DNA of 64,000 bases from Acidobacteriota bacterium (GTDB lineage: Bacteria; Acidobacteriota; Blastocatellia; Pyrinomonadales; Pyrinomonadaceae), in NCBI GenBank assembly GCA_019639115.1, contig JAHBSM010000007.1, forward strand, positions 124,001 through 188,000, written 5' to 3'. Below are positions 9,697-19,234 of this stretch, one piece after another. Positions within the stretch are counted from its first letter, which is position 1. The number at the start of each line of letters is the position of its first letter. A model generated the notes under the pieces. The model was not told the DNA's origin and did not search any database. It was given only the letters and a program-made list of their open reading frames with translations. Position numbers and translations under genes: made by a program.

Positions 9697-10500
9697 CTAA
9701 ATTACCGTCGTCACGATCTCTCTTATACTGCGTTGGAGTTCGCGGTCGTCGGTGATGGGCGAGCAGATCGCGACCTCGGCGGCGGCGACAGGCGAGATCC
9801 CTTTGGCGATGAGTTGAGCCGCGTAGATGAGCAATCTTGTCGAGACACCTTCTTCGAGGCCGTGGCCTCGGAGGTTGCGTACCTTTTGGCCGATCTTCAC
9901 GAGATCGGCTGCGGTCGATTCGTCGATGCCGCCTTCCTTTGCGACGATCGTCGCTTCGGCCTCAGCTTCCGGATAGTCAAATTCCATCGCGACAAATCGC
10001 TGACGCGTTGATTGTTTGAGGTCCTTGAGGATCGATTGATAGCCCGGATTGTAGCTGACGACCAGCATGAATTCGGGCGGTGCGTCCAGCACCGTTCCGC
10101 GCTTTTCGATCGGCAGACGGCGGCGATCATCGGTCAAAGGATGAATGATAACGACCGTGTCCTTGCGTGCCTCGACAACCTCGTCAAGGTAGAGGATCGC
10201 ACCGGCGCGCACGGCGGTGGTCATCGGGCCATCGTGCCAAACGGTCTCTTCGCCTTCGAGTAGAAAGCGGCCGACTAGGTCCGTCGAGGAAAGGTCTTCG
10301 TGACACGCAACCGTGATCAGTGGGCGGCCCAATCGCCATGCCATATGCTCGACGAAACGCGTCTTTCCGCAGCCCGTCGGCCCTTTTAGCATAGCCGGAA
10401 GCTTTGCCTTATAGGCGGCTTCGAACAACTCGACCTCATCTCCAACGGGAAGGTAGAACGGTTCGTCCGCCACCTTGTACTTCTCAACTGCGAGTTCCAT
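9697..10500 (-). CDS. CbbQ/NirQ/NorQ-type MoxR AAA+ ATPase
   Basis: A 267-aa AAA+ ATPase of the MoxR branch. Walker A is [10 protein letters not shown] at about 40-49 and Walker B is LYLDEV at about 104-109; sensor and arginine-finger regions follow ([19 protein letters not shown]). The family remodels or activates metalloenzymes such as Rubisco, NO reductase and methanol dehydrogenase, usually with a VWA-domain partner (CbbO/NorD). No such partner is adjacent. Instead the next gene, 6 bp downstream, is a Tat-exported amine oxidase, which may be its client. The other neighbour, a GNAT gene, is divergent. Family assignment is strong; the client is an inference. Confidence 0.88.
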   Translation of the reverse strand: MELAVEKYKVADEPFYLPVGDEVELFEAAYKAKLPAMLKGPTGCGKTRFVEHMAWRLGRPLITVACHEDLSSTDLVGRFLLEGEETVWHDGPMTTAVRAGAILYLDEVVEARKDTVVIIHPLTDDRRRLPIEKRGTVLDAPPEFMLVVSYNPGYQSILKDLKQSTRQRFVAMEFDYPEAEAEATIVAKEGGIDESTAADLVKIGQKVRNLRGHGLEEGVSTRLLIYAAQLIAKGISPVAAAEVAICSPITDDRELQRSIREIVTTVI

Positions 10501-10600
10501 TCAGCTACAATCTTAGATATTTAAACGCAAAGAGCAAAGGCCGGCCGGCGATCGACGCCGGACATTGCACCCGCCGTCGCGATAGTAGAAACTGCCTGTC

Positions 10601-11164
10601 ATGGTCGAAATTATCGAGGCGCGGTCACCCGAACAGATCGACGCCGCACGTGTGCTGTTCCGCGAATATGAGGCTTGGCTCGGCCTAGATCTATGTTTTC
10701 AGGGTTTCGAGGACGAGCTTGCCAGCCTGCCCGGCAGATATGCATCGCCTGAGGGACGGCTGTTCCTCGCCGTCCTTGAAGGCAAAACGGTCGGCTGCAT
10801 CGCTCTGAGACGTCTCGAAGAAAAGGTTTGCGAGATGAAGCGGCTATATGTCAGGGCAGAGGCGCACGGGCGCGGCATCGGCATAGAACTGATAGAAAAA
10901 CTCCTCGATGCGGCCCGAGAGACAGGCTACGAGCGAATGCGGCTTGATACTTTCCCGGACAAGATGGGCAGAGCCGTGGACCTCTATTCATCACTCGGAT
11001 TCGTACAGATACCCGGATACTATGATGCGCCGCATGACGGCGTGATCTTTATGGAGTTAGATCTGTCGAATCAGAGCCCGGCACCGAATCCATACTCGGT
11101 CGGCGGCGGCGGAACCGAACTGAAGGTCGGTCCATCCGACGACGGCGGAAACACCTGCCGATAG
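10601..11164 (+). CDS. GNAT family N-acetyltransferase
   Basis: A 187-aa acyl-CoA-dependent acetyltransferase. The acetyl-CoA-binding loop is seen in KRLYVRAEAHGRGIGIELIE at about 85-104, and the C-terminal strand motif is AVDLYSSLGFVQI. The acceptor is unknown. The catalytic domain appears complete by about residue 155 (GVIFMELDL). The last 32 residues are low-complexity and lie wholly antisense to the 3' end of the convergent membrane-protein gene, so they are probably a non-functional tail. No clear ribosome-binding site precedes the ATG. Confidence 0.82.
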   Translation: MVEIIEARSPEQIDAARVLFREYEAWLGLDLCFQGFEDELASLPGRYASPEGRLFLAVLEGKTVGCIALRRLEEKVCEMKRLYVRAEAHGRGIGIELIEKLLDAARETGYERMRLDTFPDKMGRAVDLYSSLGFVQIPGYYDAPHDGVIFMELDLSNQSPAPNPYSVGGGGTELKVGPSDDGGNTCR

Positions 11165-11853
11165 GCGATCGCGGTCGCAGCGTAAGCGACCGGCATCGCC
11201 ACAAGAAGTCCCACGCAGAATACTAGAACGCCAGCCATTGCGACCAACCCCTGCAAGATCACCAGCACGATGACGCCGCCTATATTTCCCATCACGGCGT
11301 TCATGCTTCCCTTTATCGCATCACCCACCGACAGGCCCTTGTCGATCGACAGAGGAATAGCAAACGTCAGAAGCAGTCCCCAAACGATCATGATCAGCCA
11401 TACGCCAACCATCAACGCGATCACCGGCCACGCAATAGCTCCGCTGCCAAAAGGAACGTCCGAACGGCCAATGTCGCCGTACGATGGGCTTCCGCCCGCG
11501 CCGCTCATTAACAAACGCGTCAGGTCAAAGGTCAGGTTCAGTATCTGATAAATGATCGCGGGCACCTGCAAAATAAGGCCGATGACCATTAGCGGCACAA
11601 AACGGTCAAAGCCCTTGAACAGGTTGCCAAACTCCACCGGCTCGCCGCGTTGATCCCTGAGCACGGTGTAGAAAAAACCGCCCATGACGGGACCTGCGAG
11701 AAATAGATTGACGATCGGAATACAGCTCATCAGCAGAGCGGCAACGATACCAAGACCGATATACAGCCCTAACTTACTGGTCACAAGCGACCACGCCTCG
11801 CTAATGCAGTCACCCGGACGTATAGCCCCAATATTCGGTTCGAAGTGGTTCAT
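11071..11853 (-). CDS. Uncharacterised polytopic membrane protein
   Basis: A 260-aa protein with about five or six hydrophobic segments (about 28-55, 82-105, 145-172, 190-212, 214-236) and an N-terminal soluble stretch containing IRPGDCISEAWSLV. The pattern of a GD.I.EAW.lv segment before paired helices is common in bacterial membrane proteins of unknown role. The C-terminus is proline-rich (FPPSSDGPTFSSVPPPP) and is encoded in a 94-bp tail-to-tail overlap with the acetyltransferase gene. I do not recognise a specific family. Confidence 0.75.
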   Translation of the reverse strand: MNHFEPNIGAIRPGDCISEAWSLVTSKLGLYIGLGIVAALLMSCIPIVNLFLAGPVMGGFFYTVLRDQRGEPVEFGNLFKGFDRFVPLMVIGLILQVPAIIYQILNLTFDLTRLLMSGAGGSPSYGDIGRSDVPFGSGAIAWPVIALMVGVWLIMIVWGLLLTFAIPLSIDKGLSVGDAIKGSMNAVMGNIGGVIVLVILQGLVAMAGVLVFCVGLLVAMPVAYAATAIAYRQVFPPSSDGPTFSSVPPPPTEYGFGAGL

Positions 11854-11935
11854 ATGTGGAGAAGAGGTCTAAGTATCGATAGGAGTCTAGCCGAACGCGG
11901 CGTTAATTCAAAATGCCGCACCTGAACGCTAGATA

Positions 11936-11974
11936 TTAAAAGGCCGGCCCTATTAGTTCTAGAAAGGACCGGCC
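11936..11974 (-). terminator. Intrinsic terminator of the M28 peptidase gene
   Basis: On the minus strand GGCCGGTCCT pairs with AGGGCCGGCC over ten positions (one G-U), followed by TTTTAATA, about 26 nt after the peptidase stop codon. Confidence 0.8.
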
Positions 11975-11999
11975 GTGTCATAGACGTTTCGCCGGGGAA

Positions 12000-13754
12000 C
12001 TATCGCATCGGCTTACGCGGCATTTTTTCGTCCATCATTGCAGTTTGATAGACGAATGCCGCCATGATCGTAGCGGCCTGGGCCATATCCTCACCCTGGA
12101 TCCGGTCGAAAACGTCCTGGTTAGAGTGATGTGTGCGCGTATCGTATTCTATCTCGTCCTGTATGAACTGGAATCCGGGGAGGCCTATCCGGTCAAACGA
12201 CAGATGGTCGGTACCGCCCGTATTCTGCATTGTAAGAGTATCGGCGCCCATCTCTTTGAAAGGAGCGAGCCACGTACGGAATATCGGCCACACCGCCGCG
12301 TTGCCTTGAAGGTAAACGCCGCGGATCTTGCCGGTCCCGTTGTCCAGATTGTAGTAGGCCGAGAGTTTGTCGTAATCTGCACCCTTGACCAGCTCCGGCG
12401 GAGCGGCGTTCGGAGCAGGAGGGCCGAATAGAGGCGCTCCGCCCTTCATTTCGCCGAAATGCTGCTTCACATAGTTCGACGAACCGAAAAGCCCTTGTTC
12501 CTCGCCTGACCATAATCCAACCCTGATCGTCCGGCGCGGTTTTAGCCCCGACGCCATGATTATGCGTGCTGCCTCCATGGCCACCGCGACACCTGCCGCA
12601 TTGTCCGTGGCTCCTGTGCCGCTGTGCCACGAGTCCATGTGGCCGCCCAGCATTACCAATTCTTCCTTCAGCGTCGGGTCCGATCCCGGGATCTCGGCGA
12701 CCGTATTGTAAACCATCGGATCATCGTCCAGATATTTAACTGCCAGATCGACGGTCATCTGGATCTTTTCACCGGATTGGATCATCCGCACCAGGCGATT
12801 GTAGTCCTCGCTCGCCATTGTCATCTGGGGAGCCATTTTTGCCTCGGCATCCTTGTCCCAGGGCTGAAGACGACGCTGCGTAAAGAAGTCCATGGGGTTC
12901 GCCGGTATGTCGGCCGCGACCGACGCCGCCGAGACGAACACTGTGCCTCCCGAACCGTTGAAGCTATTGTCCACGACCAACGCCGCGCCTTCGTCGATCA
13001 CGAATTTGGCTCGCCTCGCACCCTCAACGAATCGGGCAAGCCTTCGCTGCATCGCTTCGTTGTTCTGCGGGCCTCCGGCAGGAGCCTGTCTGGGTGCATT
13101 CGGATCGGGTGAGTTCGCCATTGCGAGCAGCTCCGAATCAGTAAATCGAGCACCCATGCCGCCAAAATCCGCTTTTAATTCCCGGATCGGCGACATAAGC
13201 ACGATCTTGCCTTTCAACTGGCCTTTGTATTTAGCCAGCTCGGCTTCATTGGCAGCGTCGAGATAAACGACGTCGGCGGTTATTTTTGTGTTTGGCTGAG
13301 TTTGAGGCGGCGGATTCTTTGAGCCTTTCGGCATCGGGGGAGCAGGCGGCTGCGGAGCTGTACGGTCGAGTCCGGGCGACCACGCCTTTGGATAGGCGAT
13401 CACCGGAAAGCTGTACGGCGCCGATACCTGAGCCGAGAATCTTTCGAGCTCCCATCCGCGGCCGAACGGCCCCCAGGCCTCGAGTTTGGCATTCTGCATT
13501 CCCCATTTGGCCATCGTGTCGCGGGTCCATTCGTTGGCTCGTTTGAGGTTACGCGATCCGGTCAGACGCTGGCCTATGACATCAGTAAGATAGCTGAGCG
13601 TCTGCATTACCTGAGAGCGCTTCATTCCCTCTTCTTTGATCTTTGCGATGTCAGCCGCTGGGGCGACATACACACGTGAAACTTGTGCGTTCAGTGTGCC
13701 CGGAGCCAAAATGGCCGCAATGAGCACAAAGCCCGCAAACTTGCGTAGCAACAT
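12000..13754 (-). CDS. Secreted M28 family metallopeptidase
   Basis: A 584-aa exported aminopeptidase-like zinc enzyme. The signal peptide is MLLRKFAGFVLIAAILAPG, ending near LNAQ. An inserted PA-like region at about 150-330 precedes the catalytic domain. The two-zinc signature is intact: GGHMDSW, GATDNAAG with the bridging Asp, the Glu pair in WSGEEQGLFG, and a late His in TGGTDHLSFD. It probably releases N-terminal residues from peptides outside the cytoplasm. The C-terminal KMPRKPMR tail is basic. It stands alone, with a terminator downstream and a TTCTCC-complement ribosome-binding site (AGGAGAAAAGAAG) before the ATG. Confidence 0.9.
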   Translation of the reverse strand: MLLRKFAGFVLIAAILAPGTLNAQVSRVYVAPAADIAKIKEEGMKRSQVMQTLSYLTDVIGQRLTGSRNLKRANEWTRDTMAKWGMQNAKLEAWGPFGRGWELERFSAQVSAPYSFPVIAYPKAWSPGLDRTAPQPPAPPMPKGSKNPPPQTQPNTKITADVVYLDAANEAELAKYKGQLKGKIVLMSPIRELKADFGGMGARFTDSELLAMANSPDPNAPRQAPAGGPQNNEAMQRRLARFVEGARRAKFVIDEGAALVVDNSFNGSGGTVFVSAASVAADIPANPMDFFTQRRLQPWDKDAEAKMAPQMTMASEDYNRLVRMIQSGEKIQMTVDLAVKYLDDDPMVYNTVAEIPGSDPTLKEELVMLGGHMDSWHSGTGATDNAAGVAVAMEAARIIMASGLKPRRTIRVGLWSGEEQGLFGSSNYVKQHFGEMKGGAPLFGPPAPNAAPPELVKGADYDKLSAYYNLDNGTGKIRGVYLQGNAAVWPIFRTWLAPFKEMGADTLTMQNTGGTDHLSFDRIGLPGFQFIQDEIEYDTRTHHSNQDVFDRIQGEDMAQAATIMAAFVYQTAMMDEKMPRKPMR

Positions 13755-13850
13755 CTTCTTTTCTCCTTGAACAGCGGCGGTCGAACGCCGATGGGTTCGG
13801 CTATTTATACCACGAGAGTCAAAGAATTGTTTCGAGAAATTGAGGAATGG

Positions 13851-14480
13851 TCAAAGCGTGGACCAGGTAAGGGTGTATGCCGGGGGCAGATTGTTCAGTA
13901 TCAACTGGCTCCGCTTGGATCGGCCGTACCTTGTGCGCATGAATTCACGGAGTCGAACCGCCGGGGGCAGATAATATCCGTGTGCATATTGAAAGATCCG
14001 CGTCTCGCAACCCTCGGACATGAATCTCTCGATCTCGGCGAGCACGGCCTCGCTGACGTTCTTAGGCAGCGATACGAAAGGCAGGCAGCAGATCAGATAG
14101 CGCACCTTGCCGAGGCCCGACCGCTTGTGGATATCATAGGCTTCAGCTGCGTTGCCGCAGATGATGTTCATCTCCGGCATCGAGATGTTGATATTGGCGA
14201 CCAGTTCGGGGTCGAGCTCCAGGCCCAGGTACGATTCTCTGCTCGGTATCACGTCGCACAGAAAGCGAGTGATGGCTCCGGTGCCGACGCCGAGTTCATA
14301 GACAATGTTCTCTTCGTCCGGCTTGAGGTCCCTGAGCATCTCGGCCGCAAGTTCGGGCGAGCTGGGGGCGATCGCACCAACCTTTAACGGATTCTTGAGA
14401 AATGCCTGCAGGAACTTTAGATTCTCATTCATAAGCAGAGGAGAGCCGGCAGCGGAGTGCAGCCCCGGTGCTGTCGTCAT
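13851..14480 (-). CDS. Class I SAM-dependent methyltransferase, PmtA/KsgA-like
   Basis: A 209-aa methyltransferase. Motif I is YELGVGTGAITRFL at about 60-73, followed by an acidic strand end (GLELDPELV) and a motif IV-like LICCLPFVSLP. The upstream KVGAIAPSSPELAAEML segment is typical of bacterial phospholipid N-methyltransferases and rRNA adenine dimethylase relatives, so the substrate may be phosphatidylethanolamine; this is uncertain. Its ATG overlaps the topA stop as ATGA, indicating translational coupling, although a second Met at residue 17 is also a possible start. Confidence 0.78.
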   Translation of the reverse strand: MTTAPGLHSAAGSPLLMNENLKFLQAFLKNPLKVGAIAPSSPELAAEMLRDLKPDEENIVYELGVGTGAITRFLCDVIPSRESYLGLELDPELVANINISMPEMNIICGNAAEAYDIHKRSGLGKVRYLICCLPFVSLPKNVSEAVLAEIERFMSEGCETRIFQYAHGYYLPPAVRLREFMRTRYGRSKRSQLILNNLPPAYTLTWSTL

Positions 14481-16954
14481 TCGGCGACGCTCATTTTATA
14501 ATCACATTCCTCGACTTGGCAATACCTGACCGTGCCGTCCTTCTTGGTGGTCTTCTCGAGCAGAAAAGGAGCCGAGCACTTCGGACACGTCTCCGGCACA
14601 GGTTTGTCCCAGAACACAGCGTCGCATTTCGGGTAATTGACGCAGCCGTAGAACACTTTGCCCCGGCGCGATTTTTTGACCGCGATATCGCCGCCATCCT
14701 TTGGACATTTCACGTCGATGGTCTCGCGTTTGACGTAATCGCATTTCGGATAATTGGAGCAGGAAACGAACTCACCGAATCGGCCATGACGCCGCACGAG
14801 GTTGGCTCCATCCTTCGGACAGATCTCGTCAAGCTTCTCAGGCGGAGGCGCCGGTTTGGCGTCACCCTTTGCGATCTTTCTTATATTGTTGCAGTCGGGA
14901 TAACCGGTGCAGCCGTAGAACGGCCCGAAACGGCCTTTTTTCAGGACCATTTCACGGCCGCACAGCTCGCACGGCGGTATCGTGGCCTCGGCTTCCTCGC
15001 CGTCTGATCCATTAGTATCATCACTCTTTGCTCCGGAACCTACCTCGCGTGTATTCTTGCATTCTGGGTAATTCTCGCACGCCAAAAATTGGCCGAATCG
15101 CCCGAACTTGATCACCATCCGCGAACCGCATTTCTCACAGACCTCATTTGTAGGGATCGAGGTCTTTTTCTTATTGCCAATGTCTTCGACAGCCTTTTCC
15201 AGGTCTTTGGCGAATTTATCGTAGAACTCGTGCAGAGCCTCGCGCCAGTCGAGCTTGCCTTCTTCGATCTCGTCGAGCTCCTCTTCCATCCTCGCCGTGT
15301 AGGTCGAATTGAAAATATCGTCAAAGTTCTCGATAAGCAGGTCATTGACCGTAGTCCCGAGCGGCGTCGGGTGAAACCGTCCTTCGATCTTCTCGACGTA
15401 TTCGCGGTCCTGGATGGTCGTCATGATCGACGCATACGTTGACGGCCGTCCGATACCTTTTTCTTCCAGAGCCTTTACAAGCGTTGCTTCAGAGTATCGC
15501 GGAGGAGGCTCGGTAAAATGTTGTTCGGGCACGATAGCGTTGAGCTTGAGCTTTTCGCCGGCGGTCACCGCAGGCAGCGATCTCTCTTCCTCGTCGTCGT
15601 CACCATCGGCGGGTTTTTCGTCCCTGCCTTCTTGATAGACCTTGAGAAAGCCGTCGAATTTCTGCACCTGGCCCGTTGCTCTGAATATGAAGCGTCCGGC
15701 GACTATATCGATAGCGGTCTGGTCGAATAGGGCCGCCGTCATCTGCGACGCAACAAATCGCTGCCAGATAAGGCGATAGAGCTTCAGTTCGTCGGCATCG
15801 AGGCTGTTTGCCAACGACTCAGGCGTTCGGCTGACATCGGTCGGCCTGATGGCTTCGTGAGCGTCCTGAGCGTCCTTTTTCGACCGATAGAGAGACGGTT
15901 TCGCCGGTAGATATTCCGCACCGAATGCAGTCCCAATGAATGAGCGGACCTCGGCGAGGGCGGCATCCGAAACGCGGGTCGAATCCGTCCTCATATACGT
16001 GATCAAGCCTACCGAACCCTCGGCCCCGAGATCTTTACCCTCGTAGAGGCGTTGCGCCACGGTCATCGTCCGTTTGACCGAGAATCCGAGCTTGCGTGCC
16101 GCTTCCTGCTGCAGTTTTGAGGTTATGAACGGCGGCGTCGGGTTCCTTTTTCGTTCCTTTGTCGTGACCGCCTCGACAATGAAATCCTCGCCGCGGGCTT
16201 CTGCCGATATTGCCTCCGCCTCATCTGCGTTGCGAATGTGCGTTTCCGTCGGCTTGAGATCCTCATCGAACTTGCCGGATTTGACGGTGAGATCGCCTAC
16301 CTTGATGAGTTTTGCCGAGAACGCGGGCGGCATCGCGGCCGACAGGTCAGCGAGGATCGACCAGTACTCGGTACGGACGAAAGCCTCGATCTCGCGTTCC
16401 CGGTCAACTACAAGCCTGACCGCGACCGTCTGTACGCGTCCCGCCGAGAGCCGCCCGCCGACAGTTTTCCACAATATTGGCGATACCTTGTATCCGACCA
16501 AACGGTCAAGGATACGCCTGGCCTGCTGAGCATAAACAAGATTACTGTTTACCTGTCCCGGATCCTTGAATGCGTCATTAACAGCATTCTTTGTGATCTC
16601 GTTGAACATAACTCGATACACCGGGATGTCGGCTTTGGCAGGTACGATCTCATCAGCCAAATGCTGGCATATAGCCTCACCTTCGCGATCAGGGTCGGCT
16701 GCTAGAAATATGGCCGAGCTGCTCTTTGCTGCCTTCTTGAGCTCAGCGACGATCTTCTTATTGTTACGTTTTTTGCTGTCCGGGATAACGATATATTGAG
16801 GCTCGAAGTCTCGGTCGATGTCCACACCCAGACCTTTTTGCGGCAGGTCCTTGATATGGCCGATCGAGGCCATTACCTGATAATCCGATCCCAGATATTT
16901 ATTTATCGTCTTTGCCTTCGCAGGCGATTCGACGATCACCAGATTCTTAGCCAT
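14477..16954 (-). CDS. topA: DNA topoisomerase I
   Basis: An 825-aa type IA topoisomerase that relaxes negative supercoils. The TOPRIM domain is at the N-terminus (LVIVESPAKAKTI and ADPDREGEAI), and the catalytic tyrosine lies in GLITYMRTDSTRVSD at about 310-325. The C-terminus from about 580 carries five zinc-ribbon repeats. The first two have full CxxC...C pairs (CEKCGSRM, CELCGREM); the third and fourth begin CPKDG, with the second Cys missing; the last is CPKCSAP. Loss of Cys in some repeats is known in this family. The start lies 1 nt after the stop of the YkgJ-like gene, and the next gene overlaps by ATGA, so the three form one operon. Confidence 0.97.
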   Translation of the reverse strand: MAKNLVIVESPAKAKTINKYLGSDYQVMASIGHIKDLPQKGLGVDIDRDFEPQYIVIPDSKKRNNKKIVAELKKAAKSSSAIFLAADPDREGEAICQHLADEIVPAKADIPVYRVMFNEITKNAVNDAFKDPGQVNSNLVYAQQARRILDRLVGYKVSPILWKTVGGRLSAGRVQTVAVRLVVDREREIEAFVRTEYWSILADLSAAMPPAFSAKLIKVGDLTVKSGKFDEDLKPTETHIRNADEAEAISAEARGEDFIVEAVTTKERKRNPTPPFITSKLQQEAARKLGFSVKRTMTVAQRLYEGKDLGAEGSVGLITYMRTDSTRVSDAALAEVRSFIGTAFGAEYLPAKPSLYRSKKDAQDAHEAIRPTDVSRTPESLANSLDADELKLYRLIWQRFVASQMTAALFDQTAIDIVAGRFIFRATGQVQKFDGFLKVYQEGRDEKPADGDDDEEERSLPAVTAGEKLKLNAIVPEQHFTEPPPRYSEATLVKALEEKGIGRPSTYASIMTTIQDREYVEKIEGRFHPTPLGTTVNDLLIENFDDIFNSTYTARMEEELDEIEEGKLDWREALHEFYDKFAKDLEKAVEDIGNKKKTSIPTNEVCEKCGSRMVIKFGRFGQFLACENYPECKNTREVGSGAKSDDTNGSDGEEAEATIPPCELCGREMVLKKGRFGPFYGCTGYPDCNNIRKIAKGDAKPAPPPEKLDEICPKDGANLVRRHGRFGEFVSCSNYPKCDYVKRETIDVKCPKDGGDIAVKKSRRGKVFYGCVNYPKCDAVFWDKPVPETCPKCSAPFLLEKTTKKDGTVRYCQVEECDYKMSVAE

Positions 16955-16955
16955 A

Positions 16956-17738
16956 CTACTGATCCAATTTTCCCGCTTGCACTATTTCCTTTGCCTCTGC
17001 CATCGTGAGTCCGATCAGATCGCTCTCGGTCCAGGATTCCTCGGTCGGGTCGTATGAGTGGATCACCTCGCCGCACTCATCATCGCCGTCGAGAAAGACC
17101 GTTATCTTCATTTGCTCCGTCTCGGTCGTCGTCGGCCCCAGATCATCGAACGATAGTACCGTCCTGGTCGAACGCCAATCCAACGAGATCACCGCGAGTG
17201 ATATCCTGCCTGCCTCGAGCCTCGGTAGCCGAGCGGCCTCGAACTCGGCCTCCTGGTCGGTCAGCTTCGGTTCGATCCCATACATCCTTCTGTACTCGTG
17301 ACAGCGATCACTGCCCGCATCGAAATCGCGGCAAACAAATGGCCGCGTTTCGTATATCCCGCAGCCGATAGAGCCGCCAAATTCACCTCGGAGGTGAGTG
17401 CAGCGGGCCGTTTCAGCATCACGCGGCATAACGCGTTCGATGACCACGCCGGTAGCCGATTCATCAGATTCGATCTCCCAGTATCCGTCCAGCACCGGAA
17501 GATCGGCATTCATCAGCGGTACTATCTGCGGAAAGCCACAGCAGACGCCGCATTCGACACACTCGGGCACGCTGCCTTTGGACGCTTCCGTCACGCTCTG
17601 AGCCAACTTTTTCGGCAGGCGATCGAGAGGCAGCTGCGGCTCGGAGAAATGACTGAATTTGCGCTCGTCGAGCTCCCGAACAAGTTCGTAGAACTCGCCT
17701 TGCCTCATCCGTCTGATCTGTACCGGGCCCACTGTCAA
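16956..17738 (-). CDS. YkgJ-family cysteine-cluster protein
   Basis: A 260-aa protein with the YkgJ/UPF0153 cysteine pattern: ECVECGVCCGFPQIVP at about 61-76, followed by CTHL, GCGIYETRPFVCRDFD and a further Cys. The cluster is thought to bind zinc or an iron-sulfur centre; the function of the family is unsettled. The C-terminal 80 residues have no recognised domain. It is the first gene of a run with topA (1-nt gap) and the methyltransferase, which suggests a housekeeping role, but nothing more specific can be supported. Confidence 0.82.
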   Translation of the reverse strand: MTVGPVQIRRMRQGEFYELVRELDERKFSHFSEPQLPLDRLPKKLAQSVTEASKGSVPECVECGVCCGFPQIVPLMNADLPVLDGYWEIESDESATGVVIERVMPRDAETARCTHLRGEFGGSIGCGIYETRPFVCRDFDAGSDRCHEYRRMYGIEPKLTDQEAEFEAARLPRLEAGRISLAVISLDWRSTRTVLSFDDLGPTTTETEQMKITVFLDGDDECGEVIHSYDPTEESWTESDLIGLTMAEAKEIVQAGKLDQ

Positions 17739-17889
17739 TTCGACGCCCTCAGAAAAAAATATGTCAGCCGCAAGATGCGAGCTGACATTTTGACTAGTAA
17801 CACCAGCCCCGCGATCTTGTCAATGCGAGGCTAGAGGATACAGCATTGTTATCGAATGTCAACGGCAGCGAGAATGCCGCAGATCGACA

Positions 17890-18666
17890 CTATCGGCCTT
17901 TGAATTCGGGTTTGCGCTTCTCGAGGAACGCCGCCACGCCCTCGCGCTTGTCCTCAGTGGAGAAGCAAATGGCGAACAGATCTACCTCGCGTCGGAGCCC
18001 TTCGTCCAGATTGGACCTCGACGCGAACTTGACCGCTTCCTTCGACAACTGCAGGGCGATCGGCGCCTTCTCCGCTATCTTTTCGGCGAGTTTCATTGTC
18101 TCAGGTTCGAGCTGGTCGAGCGGATAGACATGATTGACCAGGCCAAAACGCTCGGCAGTCGCAGCGTCGATCATATCGCCGGTCAACACCATCTCCATTG
18201 CGCGGCCTTCTCCGACTAGCCTCGGCAGCCGCTGAGTGCCGCCTCCGCCGCACATGATCCCGAGATTGATCTCCGGCTGGCTAAATCGTGCGTTCTCGCT
18301 CGCGATACGGATATCACACGCCATAGCGAGCTCATTCCCGCCGCCGAGACAAAAGCCGTTGACCATAGCGATCACCGGTTTAGGAAAAGTATCGATGGTA
18401 TTAAACAGGGTGCGTTCGTGAAAAAGGTCGCGCTGTGTGACGGGGGTCTGCCCCTCGAATTCGCTGATGTCTGCGCCTGCGACGAACGACCTGTCGCCCG
18501 AACCCGTCAGAACGACCACGCGGATCTCATCGTCGGTACGCAGTTCATCAAATAGTGCGACGCCCTCGCGATGCACTTGCTGATTGAGTGCGTTCAGCTT
18601 GTCGGGTCGGTCGATGGTCACCACGGCGACGCGTCCACGGCGTTCCAGAGTAATGGTTTGGCTCAT
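17890..18666 (-). CDS. Enoyl-CoA hydratase/isomerase (crotonase) family
   Basis: A 258-aa crotonase-fold enzyme. The first oxyanion-hole region is SFVAGADISEFE. The active-site helix has both expected glutamates, in SQPEINLG (equivalent to rat Glu144) and AMEMVLTGD (Glu164), so true hydratase activity on 2-enoyl-CoA is plausible. The usual PGAGGTQRL loop reads CGGGGTQRL. It probably acts in fatty-acid or branched-chain amino-acid breakdown. It is monocistronic by spacing, with about 150 bp of unremarkable sequence before the YkgJ-like gene. Confidence 0.9.
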   Translation of the reverse strand: MSQTITLERRGRVAVVTIDRPDKLNALNQQVHREGVALFDELRTDDEIRVVVLTGSGDRSFVAGADISEFEGQTPVTQRDLFHERTLFNTIDTFPKPVIAMVNGFCLGGGNELAMACDIRIASENARFSQPEINLGIMCGGGGTQRLPRLVGEGRAMEMVLTGDMIDAATAERFGLVNHVYPLDQLEPETMKLAEKIAEKAPIALQLSKEAVKFASRSNLDEGLRREVDLFAICFSTEDKREGVAAFLEKRKPEFKGR

Positions 18667-18719
18667 AATAAATGAAGAGGTTGAAGAGTCAGACGTTCAA
18701 TATATCCCGTGAATGGCTG

Positions 18720-19097
18720 TCATTCGTTGATGCCCTCGACCACGTTGTCATCGGCGATCCATGCGACGAACAGCCGCAGCCAACCGTCCTTTGGCTCCTG
18801 GATCGATACGCCGACGCGGGATGTGCCGTAGCTCGCCGGTACAATGCGGACCGCCTGAGCCTTGACCTCGACGGGCACTCCGTCGGGCCGATGCGACCTT
18901 ATATAAAGGCTCTCGCCGGGCTCGATCGTCTGGTTCAATTGGAACAACGCTCCCAATGTCGATATATCGTCGGTCTCGGTGGGCTCGCTCCAAGCCGCCC
19001 CGTCGGTTCCCCGACCGGATACGACTATCGGAAGGCGCAGGGCCATCCTCAACGCAAAGCGCTTATCCTCAAACGGCGTTTTCAACGATACTGGCAT
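18720..19097 (-). CDS. PilZ-like domain protein
   Basis: About 125 aa if translation begins at the Met before PVSLKTPFEDKRFALR. An upstream start at 19202 would overlap trxB and adds a non-conserved stretch. The sequence follows the PilZ pattern: a basic RxxxR entry (KRFALRMALRLPIVV), then TETDDISTLGALFQL, matching DxSxxGxxF-type motifs, and a late KAQAVRIVPASYGTSRVGVSI strand pair. PilZ domains bind c-di-GMP; here the second motif is DISTLGALF rather than the strict (D/N)xSxxG, so binding is likely but not certain. It is divergent from trxB. Confidence 0.65.
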   Translation of the reverse strand: MPVSLKTPFEDKRFALRMALRLPIVVSGRGTDGAAWSEPTETDDISTLGALFQLNQTIEPGESLYIRSHRPDGVPVEVKAQAVRIVPASYGTSRVGVSIQEPKDGWLRLFVAWIADDNVVEGINE

Positions 19098-19234
19098 CGA
19101 AGATCGGCTGATACGGAAGACTGTCGTAACTCTCAGCAACAGCCGAGAAAATGGACTTACCTGTTCTCGGATAGTTATACTATAAGACGGAATAAATGCC
19201 AACGAATATTGGCTATACCGGTGGCATTATCAAT

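Noticed and set aside
10012..10263. Small plus-strand frame opposite the MoxR ATPase
   Set aside because: Antisense shadow of the ATPase; no start signal or recognisable domain.
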